In this document: positions 44,551-56,240 of the stretch, piece after piece
Position numbering within the stretch: position 1 is the stretch's first letter
Layout of the letters: the number at the start of each line of letters is the position of its first letter
Assembly: GCA_027559495.1 (NCBI GenBank)
Contig: JAMXSV010000023.1
Coordinates: 1,798,001-1,862,000, forward strand
Direction of reading: 5' to 3'
Source: Aurifilum marmelostoma
Taxonomy: Eukaryota; Ascomycota; Sordariomycetes; Diaporthales; Cryphonectriaceae
Length of the DNA: 64,000 bases
Notes under the pieces: generated by a model
Databases searched by the model: none
Told to the model about the DNA's origin: nothing
What the model saw: only the letters and a program-made list of their open reading frames with translations
Made by a program: the position numbers and the translations under genes

Positions 44551-47474
44551 TTAGAAATAAAATTGCTGCTGTGGTGGCTGTCCCGGTGGTGGCTGCGCGA
44601 GAAAGTCGAAGCTCATCGAGTCCAGGCCCGAGTTCCACGGATCCGGGGACTCTGTCATGGGCACACGTGTGTAAGCCTCGTCGTGATCATCCCCACGAGC
44701 AGGGAGGTGCAGGTGGGTGGGCTTACCCCAGAAGATGGAATCATAGAGCTCCATGGGCTCGGCATAGGCGTTGGGATCAAGGCCACCCAGGTCTGACATA
44801 TTCAGTGGCGGCTGCGTGGTCGGGGCAAAGGGCAGGCTGGTGGTGATGATGATGATGATGATGACTTGGTGAGCTCTCTGAACAGCGACAGCTTCGCAGG
44901 TAATGTCAGGACGGGAGACAAGAGAAGTCAACATCACTTACTTGGCCAAGTCGCTGATCCCGCTCCCGTTTTGCATCCCCGCCATCGTGAGTGCGGCATC
45001 CTGATGGGGGTCGCCCCCATGTGCGCCAGCAGAGTTGCTTCCGTGCTGCGGATAGGGCGCGAGCAGGCTGTGATCTGTGCCCTCGACGGCACCGACGGGA
45101 GGGTTGGTGAGCTGGTTGATGGCGAGGGGCGTGCGTGTTCCTGAGCGCGTGCCGTTGTCGCGTCTCAGCGCAGAGCCCATGACGTGCCCGTGATCGTATA
45201 TGTTCTTCAGCGCCACCAGGGCCCGCGAGAGCGGGCCGGACAGCTCAATGTCCTTGTCCGTCTTGTGGATGTACGGCATGGGCGAGGTCTGGTCCTTGGC
45301 AGCCGTGGCCGACAGCGCCGAGATGAGGTCGCCCTGGAGCTGGCGGATCTCGGGGTCCGTCTTGGTCTCCGGGAGGAGGCCGAGGAGGACGGCAGACGAG
45401 AGGCCGTGGTACGTGAACGCCCACGACCGCGTGGGGATGACCGAGAGCTGGTGCATGGCGAGGAACATGCGCACCGTCTCGGTGAGGTTCTCCTTGCACT
45501 TGTTGGCGAGCACTTTGCTCTCGGAGGAGTCGAGGTTGCTCGTAGGGCCCCGCTTGAGCGCCGGCCGGCAGCACACCGAGGCGACGAAACTTGTGTGGAG
45601 GCGGATGGCAAAGTGCTGAAGGCGGTCGACGGCCGACTTGCAGGCCTCCTTGTGGCGGATCTGGGGGACGACACGGTCGCGCAGCTTCTCGATGGCCTCG
45701 CAGTTGTCGATTATCTGCACGTAGGTCGCCTCCGCGAGGGCGTCTGGGTTGAGGCGTCGATTGATGTGTTCGCAGAGGTGATACATGGCCTCGAGGTAGG
45801 TGAGGCCGTCGGTCTCGGCCCTGGGAGCCAGAGGGATCGGGCAGCAGGGGATGTTCGTCATAGGTGCGCTTTCGGGGTGTCAGTGACCTGTTTGGGATCG
45901 AGTTTCCAAGCCACAGGAAGAAAGACATTACCGGTCGAAGGACAGCGATGTCAGGGTGTCATGCCACAGACAGCACCACCTGCCACGGTCAGCTACTTTG
46001 AATTTTTTTCCCCCCCCTTCCTCTCCGTGATTGTTTCTCAGCCTGTAGGTTCTCACCATAACTTCCTCCTGATCAACTCTTTCCTCTGCCCCTCTGGGTC
46101 CGTCGGGGTGTGGGTGTTTACGCGGTGAAGGCCGAGCGACAAGGCAAGCCGACAGGTGAGCCCGAGCAGGGCCCAGGACCCTTCCGCCTTCATGTCGTTG
46201 AGCAGGCTGAACGAGACAAGGAGCAGTGCCTGTATGGAATCGAAATTGGGTCTGAGGAGGAAGTTGCCAAGCCGGAGGAAGTGCATGGAGATCTGGAGGT
46301 ATTTCTGCGAGCTGCTGGTCCGGATATGGTAGGGCGAGTCGTGATACTGAGAGCCCACAGCGAGCACGGAGAAGAGGATAGCGAGCCATGACGCCGATAC
46401 AGGTTTCCTCGGCGTCTTGATGGCGCTTCTTGCGTTCTTGGCCCTCTCCTCCAGGTAGTCCATCAACTTGGACTCCAGCTCGTCAATGTCGATGACAAAG
46501 CCCCAAAAGACCTGAGGTATTTCCTTGTAGGTACGGAATAGCCTGGAAGTGTCAAAAGAAAAGATCTCGGCGGAGATCTCTCGAGGCCTGCCATGCCAAG
46601 AGAGGGGAGAAGGGGGGGGAGGGGGGGGGGGGCGGGACTGCAGAGGGCCCGTTCAGGGTGCAACGACGGCCGAGCTTGACCTACTTGTAGACCTCCCTGT
46701 CCGAGGGTAGCTCTGCCGAGATGTCGGCAGTCAGCTTCTCCAGGTGCCTGGAAGACATCAGGGGGAACGGGGCGGAGTTGTCCAGCCCCAGGATGGAGCG
46801 CATGTCCTGGCGGATGTGGTCGACGCCCTCGGGCCGGTCGTTGGGAGAGGATTGCTCCCTCAGCAGGGCAGGTATGCTGTTCTGGCCGAGATACCTCGTA
46901 ACCTCAGCTGATTCGGGGTCAACTGAGATTGGGGTCAGATTACACTCAAGCTCATCAAGGTCCGTCTCTTTATGACGACTGGTGCGGAAGGGAATACCGA
47001 AAGAGCGCATGGCAGGATCAGACTTGATGTCGCTGCTCATCTCGCGGGAGCCATGGTCATGGTCGTCAGTGGAGAGGGCCCTCTTCTTGTTGACGTGCGC
47101 AGTCCCATCCGAAGTGCTGGACTTTGCCGACCGGTTCGGCTTGTAGGAGCACAGCTGGGGGTGCTCCCTCTTGACGCAGTTCTCGCACGGCTGCTTGTTG
47201 TCACACTTGACCTTGCGCTGGCGACATGGCCAACACGCGGTCCCTGGGGAGAAGAAAAAAGAGCGGGATTAGTGAGCATACACGCACTTCCGAGAGACAG
47301 ACAGAACAGGTCAACCGGAGAGATGACGAGGAAGTATCTCGAGGGAAGCTGAGATACACAGACAAAGGTAAGGCACGCCGTACCATATCGTACTTTGCGA
47401 TGAGAATGAATGATGCGGCTGGCCTCTTCCGGGGTCAGGTCGTCTATGTTGGGGCTCTCATGCTGCTCCGACAT
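44551..47474 (-). CDS. Zn2Cys6 binuclear-cluster transcription factor with fungal_trans domain
   Basis: Six exons: 47474-47384, 47243-46685, 46542-46057, 45979-45932, 45868-44942 and 44836-44551; 798 aa. The zinc cluster begins just after intron 1, with Cys at 34, 37, 44, 50, 53 and 62 (spacing 2-6-5-2-8), reading ACWPCRQRKVKCDNKQPCENC. A basic linker follows, then a middle-homology region: WGFVIDIDELESKLM, LAVGSQYHDSPYH, ALLLVSFSLLNDM, WALLGLTCRLALSLGLHR, RRKLWWCCLWHDTLTSLSFDR, and LTYLEAMYHLCEHINRRL. Exon 4 is only 48 bp and is needed to make the RKLWWC...LSFDR motif. The acceptor of intron 4 is AAG. The last acceptor is the least sure: an alternative start for exon 6, about 25 bp upstream, would add a His/Ile-rich segment. 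An upstream in-frame Met at 47687 is less likely. The targets are unknown; the gene is divergent from the RdRP gene. Confidence 0.88.
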
Positions 47475-49503
47475 GACCGTAGTGTCCAGTGCATTCGACA
47501 CTTGCAAGGTTGAGCGGGTGAAGAAGGATCGTCCTCTAAGGCTCTCTCTCTCAGGTGGGTCTGCTCCTGTGAGGAGACGGCGGAGGGAGGAAGGGGGGGG
47601 CGGGGTGAGGTCGACCTCGCCGGGCTCTGCCGGAAACGGGAAGCAGAGGATCAGATCGTCAACCAAGATGTAGTTGTTCTCATTCAATCATACTGGGGCT
47701 GTTTCTAGTGGGAAATCGTAAGCTGAGGCTGATGCGGCTCTGGCGTATGTCGGTGGTTGGCGGTGGTTGGAGTCTCGATGATGGTTGTAAAGAGGCGCTG
47801 CTGGTGCGGCCACAGTGACGTGAGTGGATAGATAGACAACGGTCCAAAATGGGCGCGGTCAACGTCTCTCTGCTGGAACAGATGCACCTGTCAAGCCAGC
47901 CAGGTCAAGAGAATGGATGAGTGAGTTCAATGAGGCTGTTATGAAGACTGTTCGGGTGAGGCACTGGAGAGTGGTGGTGAGTTGCAGCAATAGAACTCTG
48001 TCATAGCACAGCCCCACCAGGCTGCACGCAATACAGAGTACCAGGTGCAGGTGATCATAGTGACGGCAGCTTGTATATGGTAAGCAGTGATTTGTGACAT
48101 CATTGGTTGAACCTTGTTGAGGTGGGGCTGTCACCACTGCCACTGTCACTGCCGCTCTACAGGCAGGCGCTACCAAGTACCCTGTACTAGGCCAAAAGAC
48201 ATAGAGGCATGACTGGGATACAGGGGATATGGATGCGTCTGCAGGCCCTGAAGCTTCAGTGGTCTCTTGGGGGTTGTCCCTCTCAACACCATGGATTGCT
48301 GAGGGGTCCATAGCAGGAACCTGCTGAGGGGTCAAGGTTTGGCAGCAATGATCAGGTCTTGTTGAGGTCTACAGCTTGTCCCCAACCCTTTCTGACTCTG
48401 TTTCCCACCGTCTCTCAAACACACACATCAACTATCAACACCACCATCACACATTGTCATTGCTACTCTTTGCTTCCTGCCACAACCAAGGCACAACCTC
48501 ATCATGAGGGCTGAATAGTCTGTTGTCACACTCGCCCATGAATTGTGGTGTCAATCTACAGGGACACTCTTCCTCCTGATTCTGCTGATAGGCCTGTGCA
48601 GGCACAAAATGACAATATTCTTTATACTCTTCTTCCCAGTCGAGAGGATCTAAAGAAGCCATCAAGGCTTATCTAATGTCCAACACCCCTTGGCACCCAT
48701 CTCGACATGGACCCACGACACCCCTCCTCCCCATCCCGGCAGCTGGTTGCCCTTGCAACCTGGAGACGCACCACTTACGGGCAAGCGTGCCGTTCAGCTG
48801 TGCTGTGAAAGTGTAAATTGGTTGCACCATCATCTGCAGGAAAGGCTTGCTGCTGTTTCAAGGCTTCAGATTCGGGGCGTTTTCAGCTCCTTCATGCGAC
48901 AAGCGTCTGCCCACTTGGCCTCTGCCCTTCCTCGTATCTGTAGGCTCCTGCCCCTGAGCTGATTGCTATTGAGAGGCTTGCTTGCTTTCAAAGCAGGACT
49001 TCAAGGTATGAGGGGCGTCTGGTCGTCGTACGATAGCTTCTGACCACCGAGCCCCCTCGTTATTTTCTCTTTTCTTCTCTAAGAACATAACTGGTCACCA
49101 CCGCGCGCGTGCTACGGACTCACATGACGGGGACCAAGAGCTACAGACGACATTCAGTCCCTCGTTCATTGATCATTCTATGATCTCCCCTTGAGCATAG
49201 GCCAACTGGTAACCAGCACTCAACACCCCTCCCCTTCCTGGACCCTCCCAAAATGCTGTCGTCTTCCTCGAGAAAGGAACGCCCTGCGTATTTTCCCGAG
49301 TCTGACATCCTCTCCTTCCATACCATCCCCCCTACAGCCCAGGTCGGGCATCGTGAGAGCTAAAGCTGACCCTGGGTTTCCCCGTGTAGCCTTCAAGATC
49401 CCGTCTCGATCAGGCTACTTCCCGCTGGGCCCGCCCCGACCCGTCTGCCTGCACTGACCACCTGCTGGGCCTGCTGGGCCTGCTTCTAATTATTTAGTCG
49501 ACG
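47475..49503. other. 2-kb divergent intergenic region between Zn2Cys6 factor and RdRP
   Basis: Shared upstream region of two divergent genes. One small acidic minus-strand frame (48447-48665) looks more protein-like than its surroundings; see separate entry. Otherwise nothing recognised. Confidence 0.5.
48447..48665 (-). CDS. Possible small acidic ORF, unrecognised
   Basis: A 72-codon frame starting MMASLDPLDWEEEYKEYC and rich in acidic and aromatic residues, with four or five cysteines. It could be joined by a GTGTGA...CCCTCAG intron (48452-48324) to a phase-matched frame running to 47859 (QVPAMDPSAIHGVERDNPQ...). The donor is weak and the downstream part soon turns into low-quality sequence. 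It may be a small gene, a relic, or chance. Confidence 0.2.
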   Translation of the reverse strand: MMASLDPLDWEEEYKEYCHFVPAQAYQQNQEEECPCRLTPQFMGECDNRLFSPHDEVVPWLWQEAKSSNDNV

Positions 49504-52500
49504 ATGACAACTGCCCAAGGCCAGGACCAGGCCATGACGCAACCCTACCCACGAGAGGATCTGCATCGCTTCGTGAACAATCTCAATGTTCACTACAACA
49601 TCGGCATCACAATTCCTGACCCTGAGCTCATTCCGGCCACGAGTGAGACAGTCGAGGATGAAGCCGAAGAGATATACAGACGCCTCCAGTACCAGTTCTC
49701 CATCGGAGGTCTAGGCACGCTCGAGGCCCTCCTCGTCGAGTTTGACCGTGAGGCCAAAGCCTGCTGGTCGCAGTTGGTCAAGAAGCCAGAAGCCGATGCC
49801 AGTACCCTCCCACAGACCATAGGCACACCTCATGCTGCCAGTCCTGTGGAGAGACTCTTGCTCCAGACGATATTCAACCGGCTCCTCGACATGGCGCCGC
49901 CAGCTGCGCAGGTAGCGCCCAGAGCGTTTGCAAGAGCCAGTAGCGGGTCTAGCTCGCTTGGCGGAGACTCCTCGGGAGGGCATTCGACCGTTACTGACGC
50001 GCCGACGCCTAAACTTACAAGAAGGCGTCAGGATGACTTACAGACCGACGGTTCCGCTAAGAGACGGAAGACCAGCGCTGTCAGGGACCCAGCTGCCCCT
50101 GGCCCTGTGTCTGTCTCCGCATCCCGTTGGCTCCAGCGACCTGCTGCTACAGGCGTGGTCGATGTGTCCGGCCATCCAGATGCTACGGTGACTGCATCTG
50201 CGGCCTCGGTCCGGGGCCGCACAGAACTTGCTGCCAGGTCATTCGCATCGGTGAGCACTGCGGGAACGTCCTTCCACTCAGCAATCTTCTCCGATGCTGG
50301 TGGGCCAATACCTACACAAGACACCGTTGAGGCCGATGCGCCAGAGCGTTACCAGCAAGCACAAAGTTCCCAACAGTCATATGTGGAGGCACCGTCCTCG
50401 GCAACGGTAGCCGCTCTCAATAAATCTGTCCAAGAGTATGAGGACCTCGCCTCCAAGCCGTCTGTTGAGGATCCGGTTTCCAGCTGCGAGCCTTCACGTC
50501 TGGCATCGTCAGGAAGGACCGATCCTCTCGTCTCTACTGCCGAGAGAGTTGACTCAAAGGGTGTCGACACGGCAGAAAAAGATGTTCCTATGATGCAGCA
50601 GCGACTGCAGCATGTCTGGCCAACATTTCCTCCTTGGTTACAACCCGCCCCGTTCCCCGTAATCTGGGAGGTAACGAGGATTGCTCAAAGCTGCGGTGTG
50701 GATCTACAGACTGTGAAAAACCTTCAATACAACGAGGCATGGCACAAGCGCAAGGCTCTGCGCATGGCTCTCTGGAATCATGAGGCCTTTCGGGGCAAAA
50801 CCTTCCCCGAGCCTTCGACGGACGCGGCCTGGGCTGCTAGTCTCGATCCGTCTGCTTGTCTGTTTGATCAACAGGTTGTATACTCGGCGTCACTGGACCT
50901 GATAAAGTCGGAACCCAACATCCGTTTCACCATGCAGCCGTTGAGGTTGGACCAGTCTCACCGACTAGCACGCCAGTTTGGAGCCGACCGTTTCCTGGAG
51001 CTGCTCCTGCCTTCCCCCGACTCGTCCAATCTCCGGACCTACATCAAAGACGACGGGGCTTTCTTCGAAGCCGTGATTACATGGTTGATGAAAGGCCAAG
51101 ACTTTTGTGGGCGCAGGTGGAAAGCATTCTATACCAAGAGTGGTGGGTCACGGAAGCCGCAGAAGGACCTACAGATGGGACCAGACCCGAAGCCAGTCTA
51201 CAAGGACCGCATCTATTTCTTTGCCGAAGTCAGCAACCTGAGCGATAAGACCTTCGGGGAGGTATCGCTGCTCATGATGTTGAGATGGGCCTTGAATATT
51301 CGGAACCATAAGAATAGGTCACAGCCTGTGTTGAAGCTGTTCCAGAGAATAGCACTTGGTAAGTTGACGGTGTACGATATGCGAGTCTAGGGAGGAGGCT
51401 CCGTTCCCACGCTCATCATCTTGCACTGCAGTGCTCAGCAGAACGAGTCCGACCGTTGTCTTTGAACTCAACCAGATGAGGCACCATCAAAGTGACATCA
51501 TGTCCCCTGCAGGCAAAGTCATGAACGACGGCATTGCCAGGATGTCGCTCGCAGTCGCAAGGAGGATTCGGGATCGTCTTGGACTTTTGATGGTCCCCTG
51601 TGCCGTCCAGGGCCGTTTGGGTAGCGCTAAGGGCATGTGGATCGTGTGCGACCCTCCAGGAGACCCTCCCAGCGACGAGATCTGGATAGAGACATATCCC
51701 TCTCAGCGAAAGTGGGAGCTAGACTGGGAAAAGGCTGACCCCCAGCACCGAACGCTGGAGATACGCAGCCATGCCTCAATGCCCAAGCCGGCGAGTTTCA
51801 ACCTCCAGTTCCTCCCTGTCCTTGAAGATAGGGCCTCTGACAAGGGCCTGATGAGAGAAGCGGTCAGTAATCTGCTCAAGACCAATCTCCAGAGTGATAT
51901 AGATGGACAAAAGAAGGCCATCCAGTCCCCTCTCCAGTTCCGTCAGTGGTGCCATGTGAATTCCAGGCACAAGGCAGACCGAGTACTTCATGGCCACGTA
52001 CCATATCAGGGTGGCTCGCCTGCCGAGGACGAAGAGCTCATAAACAGCATGCTTGATGCCGGCTTTGACCCCAAGTCTAACAAGTATCTCAGCGAGACCC
52101 TCTTCAGTGTACAGAAGCGAAAATGCGAGCTCCTGACGAAGAAGCTCAACATCACAGTGGGACGCTCGGCATACCTCTACATGGTCGTCGACTTCTGTGG
52201 CATTCTCGAAGAGGATGAGGTCCATATCGGCTTTTCGAACGCTTTCCGAGCGGATGAGGACTGGGACAGAACGATGGTCCAAGGGCCTGTTCTGGTTGCG
52301 CGGTCGCCTGCACATTTCACGTCCGACATCCAGAGAGTCCAGGCCGTGTTCAAGCCAGAGCTTGCTAATCTCACAGACGTGGTCGTGTTCTCCAGCAAGG
52401 GCGATATCCCACTAGCCGAGAAATTGTCCGGTGGTGACTACGATGGAGATCTGGCTTGGGTTTGCTGGGATACCCGGTTCGTGAACAATTTCGAGAACGC

Positions 52501-53560
52501 CGTGGTCCCACAGCAGCCCGATCTTTCGCAGTGGATGTCTCGAGACAAAGAAACATTGCATCAGATCATATCAAGGCACGAGGGGGCCAAGAAGCCCCTG
52601 GCGAGCGCTATAACCGAGATGTTGCAGAAGTGCTTCCAGTTCAATCTTAGCAAGAGCATGCTGGGCATCTGCACCAATTTCAAGGAGCGATCTTGCTATC
52701 ACAAAAACACCGTTTCAGATGACGCGGCACTGCTCCTCAGCACTCTCCTCAGTAATCTCGTGGATCAAGCCAAGCAGGGCATCACGTTCACTGAGTCCGA
52801 TTTCCGACGCCTGCAGCACGATCAAGGTCTTTCGTCTTATGCAGAGGAACCCCTCTACAGAAAGGAAGGTCCACCGGACGGACGTGAGTACAAGCACATT
52901 ATCGATCACCTGAAGTTCAATATTGCGAAGCCGACCATCGATATTGAGCTAAATGCGTTCTATGCTGCGCTGGGACTCAACAAGGCGGCAAAGGACGGTC
53001 CGTCGCACTGGGACCAAGACATTTCTTCTCATTACAAAAGCCTGAAGGATCTGACCGCTTCGGGCAAGCTCATCTCTCACCTCAGGGACGATATCAAGGC
53101 TATCGCCAGTCAGTGGGATGCTCTTCAAACGCGTGACGACACCATCAGCTTTCCGGAGAAAGTGGCACGGGTCTACGCGCTTTGGCAGGATATCGCGCCT
53201 CGAGAGGAGGCCGAGGCGGCGCGTATGCTGTGCTTGGGCGACGAGATGTCACAATGGGCTCTACTAAAAGCCAGCACTGCGTTCTACATGTACTGCAACC
53301 AGAGCGGCACAAGCGAGAGATTGAGGCCACGTCTTGTCTGGAAGATGGCTTGTCGGCAGCTCTGCTACATCAAAGCACAGGCGGTCACATCAGGAGGCTT
53401 GTCTGGCGCGGAGGGTGCTCCCGCGGTGGTGATTCCGGCGATGTATGCAGGCTTGCGACCAGATGTCAAATACGTCAAACAGGTAACCGCAAGAATGGAG
53501 GGTGGAAGCCAGTTCGGAATTGATGACGTTGACAGCGACGCGTTGGACGAGGACGACTGA
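49504..53560 (+). CDS. RNA-dependent RNA polymerase (RNA silencing / QDE-1, SAD-1 family)
   Basis: Two exons: 49504-51358 and 51432-53560; 1327 aa. The intron is 73 bp with GTAAGT and CTGCAG, phase 1, giving FQRIALGVLSRTSPTVVFE across the junction. Residues 1-370 or so are mostly Ser/Ala/Pro-rich and not recognised, with an ordered start (YPREDLHRFVNNLNVHYNIG). From about residue 380 the RdRP core follows: WPTFPPWLQP, VPCAVQGRLGSAKGMWIV, VLVARSPAHFTSDIQRVQAV, and the catalytic loop SGGDYDGDLAWVCWD with Asp954, 956 and 958, all present. The later region (LSKSMLGICTNFKERSCYH, VDQAKQGITFTESD) is also typical. The enzyme makes double-stranded RNA from single-stranded templates for Dicer in quelling or meiotic silencing. 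Which paralogue it is (QDE-1, SAD-1 or RRP-3) cannot be settled by eye. No frame break is seen, so it should be functional. Confidence 0.94.
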
Positions 53561-54556
53561 TAGATGAGAGCCAATCGTGAACGGCCGTCTCAACATCTCA
53601 CGAGGATGATGCGCCCAAGGTCCTAAAGAGTTTTCGGACACCTGCACTAGGACTGAGTCCCGAGCATCGAACAACCAGGGTGACTCGCGTCTTTTCACGA
53701 GATAGATATGGTGGTGTCCGCTTCCGTGCGTGTCCAACAACACCTCCACCATCGCAAGACATGCATGGATAGATGTGCTGATCTTCCTTATGTAGGCGGA
53801 AAGCGGAAATAGTCATGTCATAGGATTGAGGACAAGTTTCTTATTGGATTTAGAGGAAGGACCTAGTCATCCACCTGCCATGGCTTGAGGAGATAGAGGA
53901 GGTTGCCTTGTTCCTATTGGTCTTCATTAGACCAGTTCTGTTCAGGGATGGCCCCTCTTTGGAGCACAGTCTAGTAGTACAAGCTCTGGGCTTCGATGCT
54001 GAGGCATGTGATGCTGCTCAACTCATGTATCACTGACTCTCTTCACAGCGTCCTCGCTTCATTAATCTATGTTATACTATAGAGAAATGCCAGAAATCGC
54101 GACAGAACACCGGCGAACACTCGATCGATCTGTATTCACAGGGTGGACTATCCCGGGCCAATCCTCGACTTTCACGTGCCTCCTTCTGATTTAGAAGCGC
54201 CAAGACTGGCTGGGACTTGCATCCGCCAGCACAGCATAAACGCGCCGCGTACGAGCCGTCGATATGACTACTCACGGTAGCAGGCGCTGCTACATGCCAC
54301 CGTCTGGAAAGTCGGTGCACACAAAGCACGTCTCGGACCAGTGAGCGTGTGCCACCATTCATAGTCCGAGTTGGTGATATCACTGGCAGATGCTAGCCCC
54401 TTCACATGAAAGGATCAGAGTCTCTATAAAAGGGGACGGCAGTTTGGAGTCTCAAACCGGGAGCACAGTCACCCTCCTCTCCCCCCCGTCTTTCGTTCCC
54501 TCCTATCTGACGGTTCCTCAACGATAGCCTAATATCATCATATCTTCATCAGCATC
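53561..54556. other. Intergenic region between RdRP and the CFEM gene
   Basis: About 1 kb with no supported gene; it contains the CFEM promoter at its right end. Confidence 0.6.
54425..54431 (+). promoter_or_regulatory. TATA box of the CFEM gene
   Basis: TATAAAA followed by GGGG, 132 bp before the ATG at 54557. The pyrimidine-rich stretch CTCCTCTCCCCCCC follows at about 54474-54488, as is common near fungal transcription starts. Confidence 0.6.
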
Positions 54557-55136
54557 ATGCAGGTCCTTCAGGTCGTGATGTTCGCGGCCACCATGGCGGC
54601 ACAGTCAATGGCTACAGCTGTGCCTCCTTCTTACCCTCCAGGCCCCCCATCTCCTCCTCCTCCTCCTCCTTCCCCCTCCACCCCCTGGCCCTCCTCCTCA
54701 GTACCCAGGATACCCAGGCGGACCACAGCCGCCGTATTATCCACCACCCCCACCCAGCCAGCCAGACATGCCCATCTCGCCCACCGACATCGACTTTAGC
54801 TGCGTAAAGACAGATGAGATCTTTCTCACCCTCGTGCCCCGCTGCGCCGAGACATGCGTGGCACTCGGCTTGATCGCCGACGGCTGTGCCACGGATGACC
54901 ACATCTGCCACTGCAAGAACAAGGTGCTGTCGGCAGAGTACGTCGGGCCGTGCGTGGAGGCCCCCGATGCGACCCCGTTCGGGGCTTGTGGGACTTCCGA
55001 CCTGAAGGCGCTGCAGGAGCTCGCGACTGCGTACTGTGGGTTCTGGGACGGGGTGGCTGCCCGGGCGGAGAGGGAGGCTTTCTCGAAGTGCAGGGAGGGC
55101 TGTGGTGACCACTGCGGGAAGAAGAAGGAGTATTGA
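54557..55136 (+). CDS. Secreted CFEM-domain protein
   Basis: Model: exons 54557-54619 and 54702-55136, 165 aa. The first exon encodes the signal peptide MQVLQVVMFAATMAAQSMATA. The second begins YPGYPGGPQPPYYPPPPP, a Pro-rich linker, then an eight-cysteine CFEM module: VPRCAETCVALGL, GCATDDHICHC, GPCVE, GACG and AYC. Two further cysteine pairs lie at the C-terminus (KCREGCGDHC). There is no GPI tail; the protein ends KKKEY, so it is probably soluble and secreted. CFEM proteins bind haem, act at the wall, or serve as effectors. The two parts are in different frames. The 82-bp gap can be an intron with a weak donor GTGCCT and acceptor CCTCAG, or the CCT-repeat may hide an indel. Confidence 0.78.
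54620..54701 (+). other. Putative pyrimidine-only intron of the CFEM gene
   Basis: 82 bp, nearly all C and T, including a (CCT)n tract, bounded by GTGCCT and CTCAG. A CTTAC branch-like motif is near the 5' end, which is oddly far from the acceptor. Unspliced, it codes in-frame for Pro/Ser but leads to the wrong frame downstream. Confidence 0.45.
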
Positions 55137-55847
55137 GTTGTGGAATGTGGGGAGAGGGATGTAGAGCTTGCTTTGGGTCGGTCTTTTTTGTATGAACGGT
55201 GGTATCTGGACTTGGGAGGAGAGGTAATGGGTACTTGATTATATGATGTGATGATAAGGTTTAGATATGAGAGATTGTCAACACCATTAATATCACACCT
55301 CGTGCACATGTAGTTCTGGTGGGTCCTGGTACGGACTGAACTGTAAGAGGTTTAGGAACTATACCAGCGGCACAATAACCCGGTAGTGATGGTATTACTA
55401 TGTTGGGTCCGCGGAGCTTCCGCAGGGGATTTCTATATGATATCCGCCCAAAGTGCGCCGGGTATTCCGCCAATGTCCGTCTCCGAACGATGGACCCTCA
55501 ATCACAACACGTGCTTCCGAGAATATGTGCAAAATGATGGCCAAAACACCAGTCAGGGTGTAAGCTGGTTGATTGTAGGACCGGAAAGACCGAGAGAATG
55601 ATGTCCGGCAGGGGCACAATGTCAATATAATAATACTGCCTGGGTTGTGTTGTGATTTGAAAGTCTCTGCCATCGATTGAAAAAAGTGCGCTTTAATATA
55701 AGATCATATATCGCCATTCTTGGGAACAAATTTACTTGACATCATCTACCAGACAACTTCTGAAGACACATGAAACACATTCAAAATCATTCAATAACCA
55801 CTCTTTGACCATATATCTTATCATCCCCCACCCCCCCCTCCCCAAAA
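55137..55847. other. Intergenic region after the CFEM gene
   Basis: No supported gene. Short frames at 55386-55673 on both strands are not convincing. Confidence 0.55.
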
Positions 55848-56240
55848 ATGGCTGATGAGACTCCCATCTATACCGTCGCCATTGGTATCCACCGAGCCAT
55901 GGCCGAAAAGATAGACGACTTCCTCTCCGGGACACCCTGCAGGCTCGCCGCCATCCTGGACCTGGCGGAATCGCCCGGAACACTCCAGTACTCGCCTCAG
56001 AACCTCGCCGTCATCCTCAACGCACTATATCCGCGGCCCCGAGTGCTTCTGACCGGCACCGCCATCCCAGACGACATGCTGCCGGCTATCGAAATGGCTT
56101 GGGAGGAGTATGTACGGCGCTGGAGTGTGGACGGGCTGTGGTTGGCTATGAGCAAGACGCACCCTAGCCCGGCGGGACCGCCGCCCCCGGGAGCGCTCGA
56201 ACATGCGATAGGAATACTGGACAGAAAGTTTCGAGAGTGA
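55848..56240 (+). CDS. Small protein of unknown function (130 aa)
   Basis: An intact intronless frame from MADETPIYTVAIGIHRAMAE to KFRE with GC-rich third positions, preceded by an A/C-rich leader with a C-run, a common fungal start context. There is no signal peptide, membrane helix or cysteine pattern. Predicted mixed alpha/beta: the pattern PIYTVAIGIHRAMAEKIDDFL, LRAVILN-like helices and RVLLTGTAIPDDMLPAIEMAW suggests a compact soluble fold. I do not recognise the family. It sits 0.7 kb after the CFEM gene and converges with the membrane-protein gene. Confidence 0.6.
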   Translation: MADETPIYTVAIGIHRAMAEKIDDFLSGTPCRLAAILDLAESPGTLQYSPQNLAVILNALYPRPRVLLTGTAIPDDMLPAIEMAWEEYVRRWSVDGLWLAMSKTHPSPAGPPPPGALEHAIGILDRKFRE

